A DNA stretch of 64,000 bases, from positions 49,383 to 113,382 of the forward strand of contig CAZMEN010000001.1 of assembly GCA_964565335.1 (NCBI GenBank). Direction: 5' to 3'. The stretch is from Litorimonas sp964565335. GTDB taxonomy: Bacteria > Pseudomonadota > Alphaproteobacteria > Caulobacterales > Maricaulaceae. This document shows positions 33,672 through 42,615 of the stretch, one piece after another. Positions within the stretch are counted from its first letter, which is position 1. The number at the start of each line of letters is the position of its first letter. Made by a program: the position numbers and the translations under genes. The notes beneath the pieces were generated by a model. That model was not told the DNA's origin. It did no database searches and worked only from the letters and a program-made list of their open reading frames with translations.

Positions 33672-34403
33672 TTATGAATGACCTTCAGTAGAGGCAGCTT
33701 TTTCCGGATTATACTTCCGCGCCAACCAAGCTCCAAACGGCCAATTCAGAACCAAAAGCCAACCTCCGAAGCCATAGATTGGGTTAATCTGACAAACCAT
33801 CGCGACCAAAATACATAAGAGGGTCATGAAGCTATACATAGCCAGAGTTCCACGGGACAAGATCATTTCAGACTCTGACAGTTCCAAAACATCCGCCTTT
33901 TTAATGGCGTGCCTATACATGAAAACGAAACAGGCATTAATCGCAGCATAGCCCATTGCGAAATAAGACAAAATCAATCCCGAACGCTGAAAATTCAAAT
34001 GCATGGCGGTTGCGCGTTGGTAATTATCCAAGGGTCCGGTGACAAAAGCAAAAAAGCTCTCAAATGCAAACCGTAGGGGATAAGCCGCGAAAAGGACGAA
34101 AAAGAGCAAAATCACATTGAATAAAATTATACGTCCATCGGCGACACCGAACCGCCTGAAAAACGTGAAATGTCCATGCCAAATTTGCAACAATAAAATA
34201 AACGACGCAAAAGCTGGAATAATATTAAAAAGGAACGCTTGAAGATCTTCGAACGTCTGCGGGATATTGGACGACAAAATTATCATACCCATCGCCAAGG
34301 CGAAGACAATATCCGACAGATTTTCAATTCGCGTTACAGCTTCCCCGCGCCACCGAAAATGGGGGTCATGATCAAGCGTTTTGGATAGAGAGCCTCTTAT
34401 CAT
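33672..34403 (-). CDS. TMEM175/DUF1211-family membrane protein
   Basis: 243 residues with about six membrane segments. The first helix carries the family motif as TRIENLSDIVFALAMGMI, a variant of the RxxxFSD element that lines TMEM175-type potassium channels, here with Leu in place of the Phe before Ser-Asp. The family comprises inner-membrane cation channels in bacteria, though selectivity of this one is unknown. It is leftward, between the large lipoprotein gene and etfBA, with a 172-bp gap before etfB. Confidence 0.78.
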   Translation of the reverse strand: MIRGSLSKTLDHDPHFRWRGEAVTRIENLSDIVFALAMGMIILSSNIPQTFEDLQAFLFNIIPAFASFILLLQIWHGHFTFFRRFGVADGRIILFNVILLFFVLFAAYPLRFAFESFFAFVTGPLDNYQRATAMHLNFQRSGLILSYFAMGYAAINACFVFMYRHAIKKADVLELSESEMILSRGTLAMYSFMTLLCILVAMVCQINPIYGFGGWLLVLNWPFGAWLARKYNPEKAASTEGHS

Positions 34404-34458
34404 ATTTTAATATGCTTCAATTCTGAGCCCCAGTGACCAGCGTAAGGAACTAGTCAGT

Positions 34459-36102
34459 CTATTCACTCACGCCTGCCGAAAAGCCCAAAGATTTCGGGTT
34501 CAGATTTTTCTCTCTCGCCTGAGCCAAGTCCATAATAGAGACGGGTTCTGACGGTTTCATAGCAACCGTGAAGGTTCCTCCGGATTCGACAAACTTAGCG
34601 AATGCGTCCCCCGTTTGCCCTAAGAGCTCTTTTTCTAACTCACTTTGGGCCATAAGGGGGGCCGCCATAACGGCGACTTTTAGTTGCCGCTTGAGCATTT
34701 CTTCTGATTGACCTGTCATTTCGCTCGCCAATTTCAGGCCGCGCTCAAGGATAGAGTTATCTTCCAGACTGATTTTCATCGCACGAACTTTTAGAGCCTC
34801 CAAGCTCTCCATCAATACGTCTGCATCCCTGTCACTGCCAGAGCCGTCGGTCGCATATTTGGTTTCTGCGGCTTTTGCGGCGTCAACCATAGCCGACAGA
34901 CCTTCAGCCTCATATGTATAGTTGAGTTTAAAACTATCCTTCATTTCCAGAAGTCCATTTTCAATCGCTACGGTGTCTTTATTCTTATCCATAACTTGAG
35001 TTTGCGAAGTGGTAAAACTCATCGTGTCGAACCCTAGGTTTTTCAGCATTGTATAGGCCTGTTTGCCCTGCAAAGTTTTCGGCTCTTTCAAGAATGAAAA
35101 CGTCATAGGTTTACCGATTTGGGTGATTTTTGTAACGCCACCAGACTCTTTCGCTTGGCCTTCAAACCCTTCAAAATCGAAGCTAAAAACATCATTCGAG
35201 AATAGGCCTTTTCCGATTGTGAATTCGTCATAAGGCTTAGCGAAGAGATTCATCTGACCCAACATTTGTCCTAAGCCCATAGTCTGCCCCAGACCCATGC
35301 CGTTCATATCGCGCGACATGTTTTTGTACGGTTCCATATTGACGCCACGAGCTGACCCGCCTTCAAATTTCAACACGGAAACCATCTCATCATCGCCCTT
35401 GATTGTGAAATCAATCTTGCCAACTTTGCCGTCACCAAGATTTGTATTTTCGTCGGACCCCCAAATAATATGATCAACCGTACCTGTTGCCTGCTCCGCC
35501 GTAAGAGTAATATCGTTCATTGAAATGGCGCCCAAAGTTAAAACTTCGCCGTCTTCAATATCTAGTTTGATGTTATCTGTGCCTTCTGCATTCTGGATAG
35601 CCCCCAGAATGGTTTGCGCCATTTTTGGACTTGGGCGGGCAAGGCTCATTGAACCGATATTCATAACAACATCATCACCTGTGATTTTTAGGTCTTGGAA
35701 ATCCGCTCTATCGAAAGTCGCTTCGTCGCCTTCCATATGGACGCCGAAAATTTGAGCCTGTCCAATTAAAAGTGTGCTGTCATCATTTTTTACCCCAAGG
35801 TTTTTATAAACGTAATTTCCGTTCTCACCAGATTTATTCGCCCAAGTCATTTTTCCTTCTTCGGCCAACGACAGAGATTTGAGCGCAGTTTGCGCTTCGG
35901 ACTCAGTTGTCGTGCGAGGGGCAACTTCAAAATATTGTTTGAAGTCTTTTTTATCATTGGCCTTCAACCCTAACGGGGCTGCCGCAACTGAAATTTGTGC
36001 ATCCTCGCTCTTGTCCTTTGAGTTACAACCGCCCATCAAGAGAGCCGTAACGGCAATCGCCGTCGCTGTAGTGGAAAATAAAGATTTGCGTAAAGTCATC
36101 AT
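34459..36102 (-). CDS. Large unknown lipoprotein
   Basis: 547 residues, not recognised. The N-terminus MMTLRKSLFSTTATAIAVTA, then LLMGGC, is a signal peptide with lipobox, so the protein is anchored on the outer face of a membrane. The mature part is acidic and rich in alternating beta-like segments (DNIKLDIEDGEVLTLGAISM, VGKIDFTIKGDDEMVSVLKF, many GxFSND-like turns), giving the look of repeated beta-strand units, possibly a lipid- or ligand-binding layer. ATG at 36102 or 36099. Divergent from the YgjP-like gene with a 42-bp gap. Confidence 0.65.
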   Translation of the reverse strand: MMTLRKSLFSTTATAIAVTALLMGGCNSKDKSEDAQISVAAAPLGLKANDKKDFKQYFEVAPRTTTESEAQTALKSLSLAEEGKMTWANKSGENGNYVYKNLGVKNDDSTLLIGQAQIFGVHMEGDEATFDRADFQDLKITGDDVVMNIGSMSLARPSPKMAQTILGAIQNAEGTDNIKLDIEDGEVLTLGAISMNDITLTAEQATGTVDHIIWGSDENTNLGDGKVGKIDFTIKGDDEMVSVLKFEGGSARGVNMEPYKNMSRDMNGMGLGQTMGLGQMLGQMNLFAKPYDEFTIGKGLFSNDVFSFDFEGFEGQAKESGGVTKITQIGKPMTFSFLKEPKTLQGKQAYTMLKNLGFDTMSFTTSQTQVMDKNKDTVAIENGLLEMKDSFKLNYTYEAEGLSAMVDAAKAAETKYATDGSGSDRDADVLMESLEALKVRAMKISLEDNSILERGLKLASEMTGQSEEMLKRQLKVAVMAAPLMAQSELEKELLGQTGDAFAKFVESGGTFTVAMKPSEPVSIMDLAQAREKNLNPKSLGFSAGVSE

Positions 36103-36144
36103 GGGACAAGTCCAGTCATATGTCTGTTCAGGCGGTCAAAGCCT

Positions 36145-36897
36145 ATGAGTTGGTTAAACCATAACACCTCAAGCGGCCCTGCCAAGACTGATTTCCCGTT
36201 GCGGGACCCTTCAGACCCCAGAATTCTTTATGTTTTGAGTGATCGAGCGCGGCGCATATCGCTCAAGGTCAAAACCTCTGACCGAGAAGTCAATGTGATT
36301 GTACCCGGTTTCCGGCATTTCAAAGCGGCTGCTAAATTCGCAAGAGAGCAAACCGATTGGATCGATGTGCAGTTGGAAGCCCTGCCTCCACCCCAACCTT
36401 TTATTCCCGGACAGGACATTCTCTATCGCGGGCTGTCTTATCGTCTAATCAAACCAGAGGGTCGCGGGCGAGCGCGTGTCGATGATGTTAAACGCAAAAT
36501 TGTTGTGCCCTCCCCCGATTTGGACAGTTTTTCTGGACGCGTGCGGCGCTTTCTTATTCGCGAGGCCCGCGCGGAATTGGAGGCTGCGAGCCATCATTAT
36601 GCGGAGAAGCTCGGCAAGCGGATTGGTAAGATTAGTGTTCGCGATACATCGTCTCGATGGGGGTCCTGCATAACCCGAAACGGCGAGGGCCATATCAGCT
36701 ACTCTTGGCGCCTCATATGCGCGCCCGCCAATATTTTGGATTATGTCGCCGCGCATGAATGCGCCCATATGATTGAAGCTAATCATAGTCAGGCCTTTTG
36801 GGATGTTTGCGATTCCATTTTCGAAGACGTGAAAGGCTGTAAGAAGTGGCTCAATAAAAACGGCAGTTTTCTGCATGCTGTTGGGGCCGATTTTTAA
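36145..36897 (+). CDS. YgjP/DUF45-type zinc metallopeptidase
   Basis: 250 residues of the M48-like DUF45 (YgjP) family. The active-site HECAH is near residue 208, followed by the third-ligand region MIEANHSQAFWDVC. Conserved RWGSCITRNGEGHISYSWRL block precedes it. The N-terminal part has the typical RRISLKVKTSDREVNVIVP. Cytoplasmic or membrane-associated; physiological substrate not established. The stop is followed by the divergent TonB-receptor promoter region. Confidence 0.87.
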   Translation: MSWLNHNTSSGPAKTDFPLRDPSDPRILYVLSDRARRISLKVKTSDREVNVIVPGFRHFKAAAKFAREQTDWIDVQLEALPPPQPFIPGQDILYRGLSYRLIKPEGRGRARVDDVKRKIVVPSPDLDSFSGRVRRFLIREARAELEAASHHYAEKLGKRIGKISVRDTSSRWGSCITRNGEGHISYSWRLICAPANILDYVAAHECAHMIEANHSQAFWDVCDSIFEDVKGCKKWLNKNGSFLHAVGADF

Positions 36898-37037
36898 CCG
36901 ACCACCAGCACAATTTCGTGGTCCCTTTTCGTAATGTCCTAATTCATGCACATGGATTAAACTTAGGCTTCGTTGACGAAAACATCCCCCCATGAAATTG
37001 CTAATAAAAATGCAATTCAGTCGCATTTAACGTTGAT

Positions 37038-37057
37038 TTTGCAAATCATTCTCAATA
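37038..37057 (+). promoter_or_regulatory. Putative Fur box upstream of the TonB receptor
   Basis: TTTGCAAATCATTCTCAATA resembles the 7-1-7 Fur consensus (AATcATTctCA core) and lies 53 bp before the receptor ATG at 37110. A second dyad AAATGC/GCATTT (37008-37028) lies just upstream. Implies iron repression, by inspection only. Confidence 0.6.
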
Positions 37058-37109
37058 TAGGCTCTGTCAAACAAAGCTGATGCAATCACATCAGCCCAAA
37101 AGGACTAGC

Positions 37110-39215
37110 ATGAAAACCGAGCTTAAATTAAGCGTTTGCACATCCGTGCTCATGACACTGATGGGAACTACAGCGCTAGCGCAAGCAACCGAGGTCGACT
37201 TTGTTGATGAGGTCATTACTCAAGGACAATTTCTTTATTCCGACCAAGTGAACGCGCTGAAATCCCCCACGCCCATCATCGATGTTCCGCAGAGCTTATC
37301 TATTGTCACGGCTGACCAAATTACGCTTCAAGGCTTCACTGAAATCGGCGACCTGATTAATTATACACCTGGTGTGAATACGTCCCAAGGCGAAGGCCAT
37401 AGGGACGCCATTGTTTTTCGTGGTATCCGCTCAACAGCCGACTTTTTTATTGATGGCGTACGAGATGACGTTCAATATTACCGCCCGCTTTATAACTTGG
37501 AGCAGGTTGAAATCCTCAGAGGTCCTAATGCTCTGTTATTTGGGCGCGGTGGCACAGGCGGTATCTTAAACCGCGTCTCTAAAAAGGGACGAATCGGCGA
37601 ACAGTTCACAGGCTATAAAGCCAGCGTGAATAGTTTCGGCGAATTTGATGTTCAGCTCGACAGTAACTTTTCAACTGGCGATGCAAGTGCCTTCCGTATC
37701 AATGCCTATTACGAAAATCTGGATAACCACCGTGATTTTTATGACGGAGAGCGGATTGGTTTTAATCCCACAGCAAAATTCGAATTGACGCCGTCCACTG
37801 TTTTGGATGTATCCTATGAATATGCAGACCATGAGCGTTTTATTGATCGCGGCATTCCCACCGGAGCAGATGGACGCCCTGTTGAAGCCTTTGAAGAGAT
37901 TGTCTTCGGCGACCCCGAACTAAACGAAGCAACATTAGAGGCCCATTTATTCCGCGCCTCACTTCAGCATTCTTTCTCCGAGACCCTAAAAGGTAATTTT
38001 CACGCTTTTTACGGCAACTATGACAAATTTTACGGTAATTTTTACGCTTCAGGCTATGATGAGACAAATACGCCTGACCGTGTCACGCTCGACGGATATG
38101 AAGATGTCACAGATCGTCAGAACTTAAGTGTCTCAGGAAACTTAGTTGGAGAAGTTGACACGGGCAGTATCCATCACACGATTATAGCCGGCGCTGAATA
38201 TATCGGCACATCATCCGACCAATTTCGTTTTAATGCGCTGTGGGACACAACGTCAGATGACAATGAGGTTTTTACAATCTCTCGACCTCTCGCCCTCATA
38301 AACGGTGTGGGCACAAATGCGTCCGGCGCCGCGACAACGAATGATTTCACGTCTGATTTGAATGACGATACGCGCGTAGATATTGATGTGTTCTCAGCCT
38401 ATATTCAGAATGAAATCGCTCTGTCAGATATGTTCGATATTGTCCTCGGCGCACGTTTCGACAGCTTCGATATTCAAGTCCTCAATGTACCTGCGAATGA
38501 AACGCGCACGCGCAAGGATGAAGAAATATCGCCGCGCCTAGGTTTGATCTTCAAGCCACAAGAAAACATGTCTATTTATGGCAGCTATAGCGAGTCCTTC
38601 TTGCCGCGGAGCGGCGAGCAATTCGCCAACATCAATGGCGATAATAACCGCCTTGATCCGAACACCTTCGCAAATCTTGAAGCCGGCGTTAAATGGGATT
38701 TCCAATCAGGCCTGAGCCTGACGACCGCAATCTTTGAAATTGAACAAGAATCACCTGTTGTGTCTGACATAGATGCCAGCCAATTTGATATCATAGAGAC
38801 AACAATTAATGGAATTGAAGTTCAACTTCAGGGGCAGCTCACCGACCAATGGTTTGTCTCCGCTGGTTATAGTTTTCTAGATGGCGAGCAAGCGAATGCA
38901 AGTTTACGCCCGCGGGAATTACCGAAACATATGTTTTCGCTTTGGAATAATTATCAGCTTACAGATCAATTCGGTCTTGGGCTCGGCGTCACCTATCAGG
39001 ATGAGAGCTTTATCAATAATAGCAATAGCGCCGAATTACCTAGCTATACGCGCTTTGATGCTGCAGCCTATTACGATGTTTCAGACGCCCTACGAGTTCA
39101 AATCAATCTCGAAAATTTGACGGATGAATTGTACTTTCCAAACGCACACAGCACGCATCAAGCCTCTGTGGGCGCCCCGTTAAATGCCCGTTTTACCATC
39201 AGCGGACGTTTCTAA
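37110..39215 (+). CDS. TonB-dependent siderophore receptor
   Basis: 701 residues. Signal peptide of about 25 residues ending ALAQA, a TonB-box-like DEVITQG, the plug domain (IIDVPQSLSIVTADQI near 62 and LRGPNALLFGRGGTGGILNRVSKKG near 135), then a 22-strand-type barrel ending in ISGRF with terminal Phe. It transports ferric siderophores across the outer membrane using TonB energy. The ATG at 37110 has AAAGGA five bases before it and is chosen over 37080. A Fur-box-like site is upstream. The siderophore cannot be deduced; no biosynthesis genes are nearby. Confidence 0.93.
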   Translation: MKTELKLSVCTSVLMTLMGTTALAQATEVDFVDEVITQGQFLYSDQVNALKSPTPIIDVPQSLSIVTADQITLQGFTEIGDLINYTPGVNTSQGEGHRDAIVFRGIRSTADFFIDGVRDDVQYYRPLYNLEQVEILRGPNALLFGRGGTGGILNRVSKKGRIGEQFTGYKASVNSFGEFDVQLDSNFSTGDASAFRINAYYENLDNHRDFYDGERIGFNPTAKFELTPSTVLDVSYEYADHERFIDRGIPTGADGRPVEAFEEIVFGDPELNEATLEAHLFRASLQHSFSETLKGNFHAFYGNYDKFYGNFYASGYDETNTPDRVTLDGYEDVTDRQNLSVSGNLVGEVDTGSIHHTIIAGAEYIGTSSDQFRFNALWDTTSDDNEVFTISRPLALINGVGTNASGAATTNDFTSDLNDDTRVDIDVFSAYIQNEIALSDMFDIVLGARFDSFDIQVLNVPANETRTRKDEEISPRLGLIFKPQENMSIYGSYSESFLPRSGEQFANINGDNNRLDPNTFANLEAGVKWDFQSGLSLTTAIFEIEQESPVVSDIDASQFDIIETTINGIEVQLQGQLTDQWFVSAGYSFLDGEQANASLRPRELPKHMFSLWNNYQLTDQFGLGLGVTYQDESFINNSNSAELPSYTRFDAAAYYDVSDALRVQINLENLTDELYFPNAHSTHQASVGAPLNARFTISGRF

Positions 39216-39240
39216 GACATACCTGTTCCAACAAGGCCTC

Positions 39241-39672
39241 TCACCAAGCGCCTAAATTCACCAGTTTTGTGCGCAGGGCCGCAGGTAGCTCTCCCCCGCT
39301 TCCCGGCCCTTCTAGATCTTTTGGCGCATCCTCTTTTTGCAAATACCGCCAACCTTGAAAGGCCCGTCTGGGCGTCGGTATGACTGGAATAATTTTGGGG
39401 TCCATCATTATGGCGCAGGCTCGATGGCCGTTCTTGGTAGTTTCCTCCAAGCCGACAATAGGGTTCCGGCATTGGATCAGACCTTTAATCACCCAATAGA
39501 TGGAACCGCCGTCCAAAAGAGCCTCTCCGCGTTTCGGGAACATACGCGTAACATGGATGTGGTGAGGCGACAGTCCTTGCTTCTCGCGACGCCTGACCAC
39601 CAGTTTTTGCCAGTCCCGCAAAGTCGCTATGGACTCTGATCCAACCGACAATTTCTGTAAGTGCAATGTCAC
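39241..39672 (-). CDS. DUF1489 family protein
   Basis: 143 residues. Recognised by the family pattern LHLQKLSVG at the start, HIHVTRMFPKR near 40-50, GGSIYWVIKGLIQCRN, IVGLEETTKNG, PRRAFQGWRYLQKEDAPKDL and a C-terminal PAALRTKLVNLGAW. DUF1489 is a small cytoplasmic alphaproteobacterial family without known function. It is leftward, convergent with the TonB receptor and 107 bp after the JmjC-like gene. Confidence 0.85.
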   Translation of the reverse strand: MTLHLQKLSVGSESIATLRDWQKLVVRRREKQGLSPHHIHVTRMFPKRGEALLDGGSIYWVIKGLIQCRNPIVGLEETTKNGHRACAIMMDPKIIPVIPTPRRAFQGWRYLQKEDAPKDLEGPGSGGELPAALRTKLVNLGAW

Positions 39673-39779
39673 GCATGCAGGCTAAACGAAAAATCGCGGC
39701 AGGAGAAGATGAGCTGTCGCGACAAAACGTCAAAATTGAGGATAAGCGATGCCTTCTTTCCTAAAGGACGGAACTAATA

Positions 39780-40844
39780 TTAGAAACACCGCTCAAAAGG
39801 ATCAATATCGACCAAGTAATTTGGAGCATTGGGATCCAGTTTAAACGTCACAACATCTGGCTGCGACTTATCGGGCAGAAGTCCCGCCTTTTTAATAACG
39901 CGGCCAAAAACCGATTTTACCTGCCTAGCAACGGCGCTGTCATCTTTATAGCTAGGGTTCATTCCCAAACGATGACGGAGAACGGAATTTGTAATCATCG
40001 CCGCGTTCTTCATCCCGCTTTCCCGCGTTGAATATTCCGTCGTGACAGACACACAGAATGTGCGGTTATCGACACGGTGCGGAGAATGGAGCGGCCAAGA
40101 ACCACCTTGCCCTGGTTCTAAATCAAGGATCGTGGCATGTTCATTGAAATACTCATGAAACGGCAAATCATCCTCAGTATAGCTGGCAAGCGCATTTTCG
40201 TGAGACTCATCCGGAATGAACTCTTGGGTCTGCGGATAAACGTAAATGCGCTTTTGCCCGCGGACATGCCATAAGATAACTTCGGTCTTGTCGAAATGAT
40301 AAGGCACTTTAGCGACGGGCGAGCTAATAAGAACGCCGCCATTTGCATTAAAAACGGCTGAGCCGCTGACCTTAGCAAGATTGCCATACATACTATCAAG
40401 CACTGCTTTATATTCGGGGTGAACATTCATCGCACGACGAACATTAATCCAGATTTTACCGGCTTTTGCGGCTTCGAGCATTACTGCCCCGGACGCATCC
40501 CTAAAATCTCCGGTTCGGAACCTATTAGGATAAAGCTTATGATCTGATCCACCCATCGTACACACATCCAGCATGTCCGCTGGGTGTTTCTCTAACAGTT
40601 CAATAAGCGCCTCATCCGTAAACAACCCTGTCTCGGCAAGACGATGTTCAAACGTAAAAATTTCTTTTTGGAACTGAGCTGTTTTCTCATCCGTCCAATT
40701 TACAATCATTTGCGACATAGCATCTTCACCCTCAGTCCGTAGCAAATCCTGGCCAAGCGCAGTGTTCTGCTCTGGCGATTTAAGGCGCGGTATAGGCGGA
40801 AAATCTTTAACTGAGGTGTAAGCCTTTTTGGAAAATGAAAACAT
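39780..40844 (-). CDS. JmjC/cupin-like protein
   Basis: 354 residues, cytoplasmic. The metal-site motif YHFDKTE near 182-188 (His-x-Asp) and HSPHRVDN near 253-260 (second His) match the cupin/JmjC pattern for Fe(II) and 2-oxoglutarate-type enzymes. The region between has WHVRGQKRIYVYP as in cupin-like hydroxylases. The N-terminal 70 residues and the C-terminal 80 are helical and family-specific. Start: the ATG at 40844 is better spaced from GAG than the ATG at 40853. Substrate unknown; a protein or small-molecule hydroxylase is plausible. Neighbours do not reveal it. Confidence 0.65.
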   Translation of the reverse strand: MFSFSKKAYTSVKDFPPIPRLKSPEQNTALGQDLLRTEGEDAMSQMIVNWTDEKTAQFQKEIFTFEHRLAETGLFTDEALIELLEKHPADMLDVCTMGGSDHKLYPNRFRTGDFRDASGAVMLEAAKAGKIWINVRRAMNVHPEYKAVLDSMYGNLAKVSGSAVFNANGGVLISSPVAKVPYHFDKTEVILWHVRGQKRIYVYPQTQEFIPDESHENALASYTEDDLPFHEYFNEHATILDLEPGQGGSWPLHSPHRVDNRTFCVSVTTEYSTRESGMKNAAMITNSVLRHRLGMNPSYKDDSAVARQVKSVFGRVIKKAGLLPDKSQPDVVTFKLDPNAPNYLVDIDPFERCF

Positions 40845-40875
40845 GGTTAACATCTCGTAAAATTAGAGTTTTGAT

Positions 40876-42531
40876 TTAGCGAAAGGCGCGGCGCACTAAA
40901 TAGTAAAAACCGCCCAGAAGCATCAGGCCTCCAATAAGAGCCCCCGCCAGAACGATAAGCGGCCCCCACTCGCCCAATAAGCGCTCGGCGCCTTGGTAAT
41001 TCACAGCGAAAGCCAAGAATAAGGTCACTAAGCCTAAGACCATGATAGCCCAGAGCCCTATGGAGCTCGAAGGTTTCTCAACGGCTTGCGGCATTTCTCG
41101 TGATGCAAACGGATCAGGGCTGTCGCCATGTAAGCGCATCGCATCATCTTCGGCCAGATTATCAATAATTAAATCCGCAGGCCTTGCATCAATTTCGTCT
41201 TTAATGACCTCGGCTGTCAAATCAGCGGGGGCCGTAAGAACGGCTTCTTCATTGGACCGTAATGTTTGCGCTACTTGCGGCGTCTCAACCTCATAAATTT
41301 CTTCAACCTCAACCTCGACGGGTTCAGCTGGCGTTTGTGGTTGAATGAGTGTTTCGGGCCAGTCCTCTGCAGAAGGCTCATCACCGTCCCGCACGTTTTC
41401 TATCAAAGCATCCAGGCGATCGGAAATATCCGCCGCCGCTTCAGCAATGACGGACCTTGGGGCCTCTATTGGATCATCGCCCAATTCAGACAAAGGACGT
41501 TCTGCCTCAAACTCCGCAACGCTCTCCAAAACGGGTAGATCTTCAGCGCTTATTTCGTCTAACTCGTTTAACTCCAATATTTCATCCAACACGTGGATTT
41601 CGCTGACCTCCGTCGTTTCGACAGGGGTTTCGACTGCAATTTCAACGACTTCTACATCAGGAGAGACGATGGGAGCGTCGAGACCATCAGATGTGTCCTC
41701 TAGGATCGCTTCATTAAGGATAGTGTCTTCATTCTGAAATTGCGTTGCAGCTTGAGCTTCAAGCGATTCCGCAAAATCACCTGTCGCAACTTCGGCAGGC
41801 GGCTCTTCCTCCACCCAAGGCGTCTCTTCTTCTGCTAGGGACAACGCTGCATCATTTTGCTCAGACGCCTCAATAGGGGCTTGCTCAACGATACCAACTT
41901 TGGCGCTTTCTAGACGATAAGCCTGCTCGGTCTTGTCACCTTCTAATGGGCCAGGTGTCGCATCAAAGTCTTCGGGCAAAACAGGCGTATCATCAACAAC
42001 GGACGAGACGATACCATCCCGTTTTGGCGGCAAATCAATCGTAGGGGCTGGTTGAGGCTGTTTGTCCGTACGAAGAAATAAGGCTTTCTCTGCCGTGCGC
42101 CGGCGCATGAGCGCGTCGATGACATAGGTTTTACCGTTAATAGTCGATTTTCGCCATACATCTAAGCTATTGGCAGCGTCCAGATAACGACCATTATTCA
42201 GCGCATGCACTGTGTCTGAGACCAAGAAAGCACGCGGTCCGATATTGAAAGAGAAACTGACCAAAGCATCAAATTGCCCCTGCGTCAGAGGCGCGTGGAT
42301 ATTCTCGTTGATCATATCCTCATAGGGCTGCAAGTCAGATTTCAGCAATTTTTCTGCTTGATTTTTTGATAATTTGTGGGGGTTCTCGTCATATAATTTA
42401 TGACCATACCCTACAACACGCTGGCCATTGACCAACGTCCTATCAACAGGGCGATAGCCCTCAAAAGCCTTGATTAATTTCAAGCCTCTTTCTGATAATG
42501 TCAGCCCGTGGGAAGCCGTTAATATGCTCAT
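40876..42531 (-). CDS. GH24 lysozyme-like protein with acidic linker and C-terminal membrane segments
   Basis: 551 residues. The first 155 are a phage-lysozyme (GH24) domain: catalytic Glu24 in AFEGYR and the GYGH motif at 41-44, later LVSFSFNIGPRAF. No N-terminal signal peptide is present. A linker of about 320 residues is highly acidic (ETPVETTEVSEIHVLDE and similar), Glu/Val/Pro-rich and low in complexity. Two C-terminal membrane helices follow (WAIMVLGLVTLFLAFAVNY and LIVLAGALIGGLMLLGGFYY). So a peptidoglycan hydrolase tethered to the inner membrane by its C-terminus, unlike soluble endolysins. The topology and the way the catalytic domain reaches the periplasm are unclear. Confidence 0.82.
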   Translation of the reverse strand: MSILTASHGLTLSERGLKLIKAFEGYRPVDRTLVNGQRVVGYGHKLYDENPHKLSKNQAEKLLKSDLQPYEDMINENIHAPLTQGQFDALVSFSFNIGPRAFLVSDTVHALNNGRYLDAANSLDVWRKSTINGKTYVIDALMRRRTAEKALFLRTDKQPQPAPTIDLPPKRDGIVSSVVDDTPVLPEDFDATPGPLEGDKTEQAYRLESAKVGIVEQAPIEASEQNDAALSLAEEETPWVEEEPPAEVATGDFAESLEAQAATQFQNEDTILNEAILEDTSDGLDAPIVSPDVEVVEIAVETPVETTEVSEIHVLDEILELNELDEISAEDLPVLESVAEFEAERPLSELGDDPIEAPRSVIAEAAADISDRLDALIENVRDGDEPSAEDWPETLIQPQTPAEPVEVEVEEIYEVETPQVAQTLRSNEEAVLTAPADLTAEVIKDEIDARPADLIIDNLAEDDAMRLHGDSPDPFASREMPQAVEKPSSSIGLWAIMVLGLVTLFLAFAVNYQGAERLLGEWGPLIVLAGALIGGLMLLGGFYYLVRRAFR

Positions 42532-42615
42532 CTTCGTCCCAAACTAAAACAGTTGACGTGTTAACTTACGCAGGACTGTGCAAGTTTCAGGCCGAACTCG
42601 CGCAAATAGGGAAAA

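Noticed and set aside
36445..37026. Leftward 193-codon frame antisense to the YgjP-type gene
   Set aside because: Composition is Cys/Arg-rich and non-native; it is the complement of a well-supported gene and extends into the Fur-box region.
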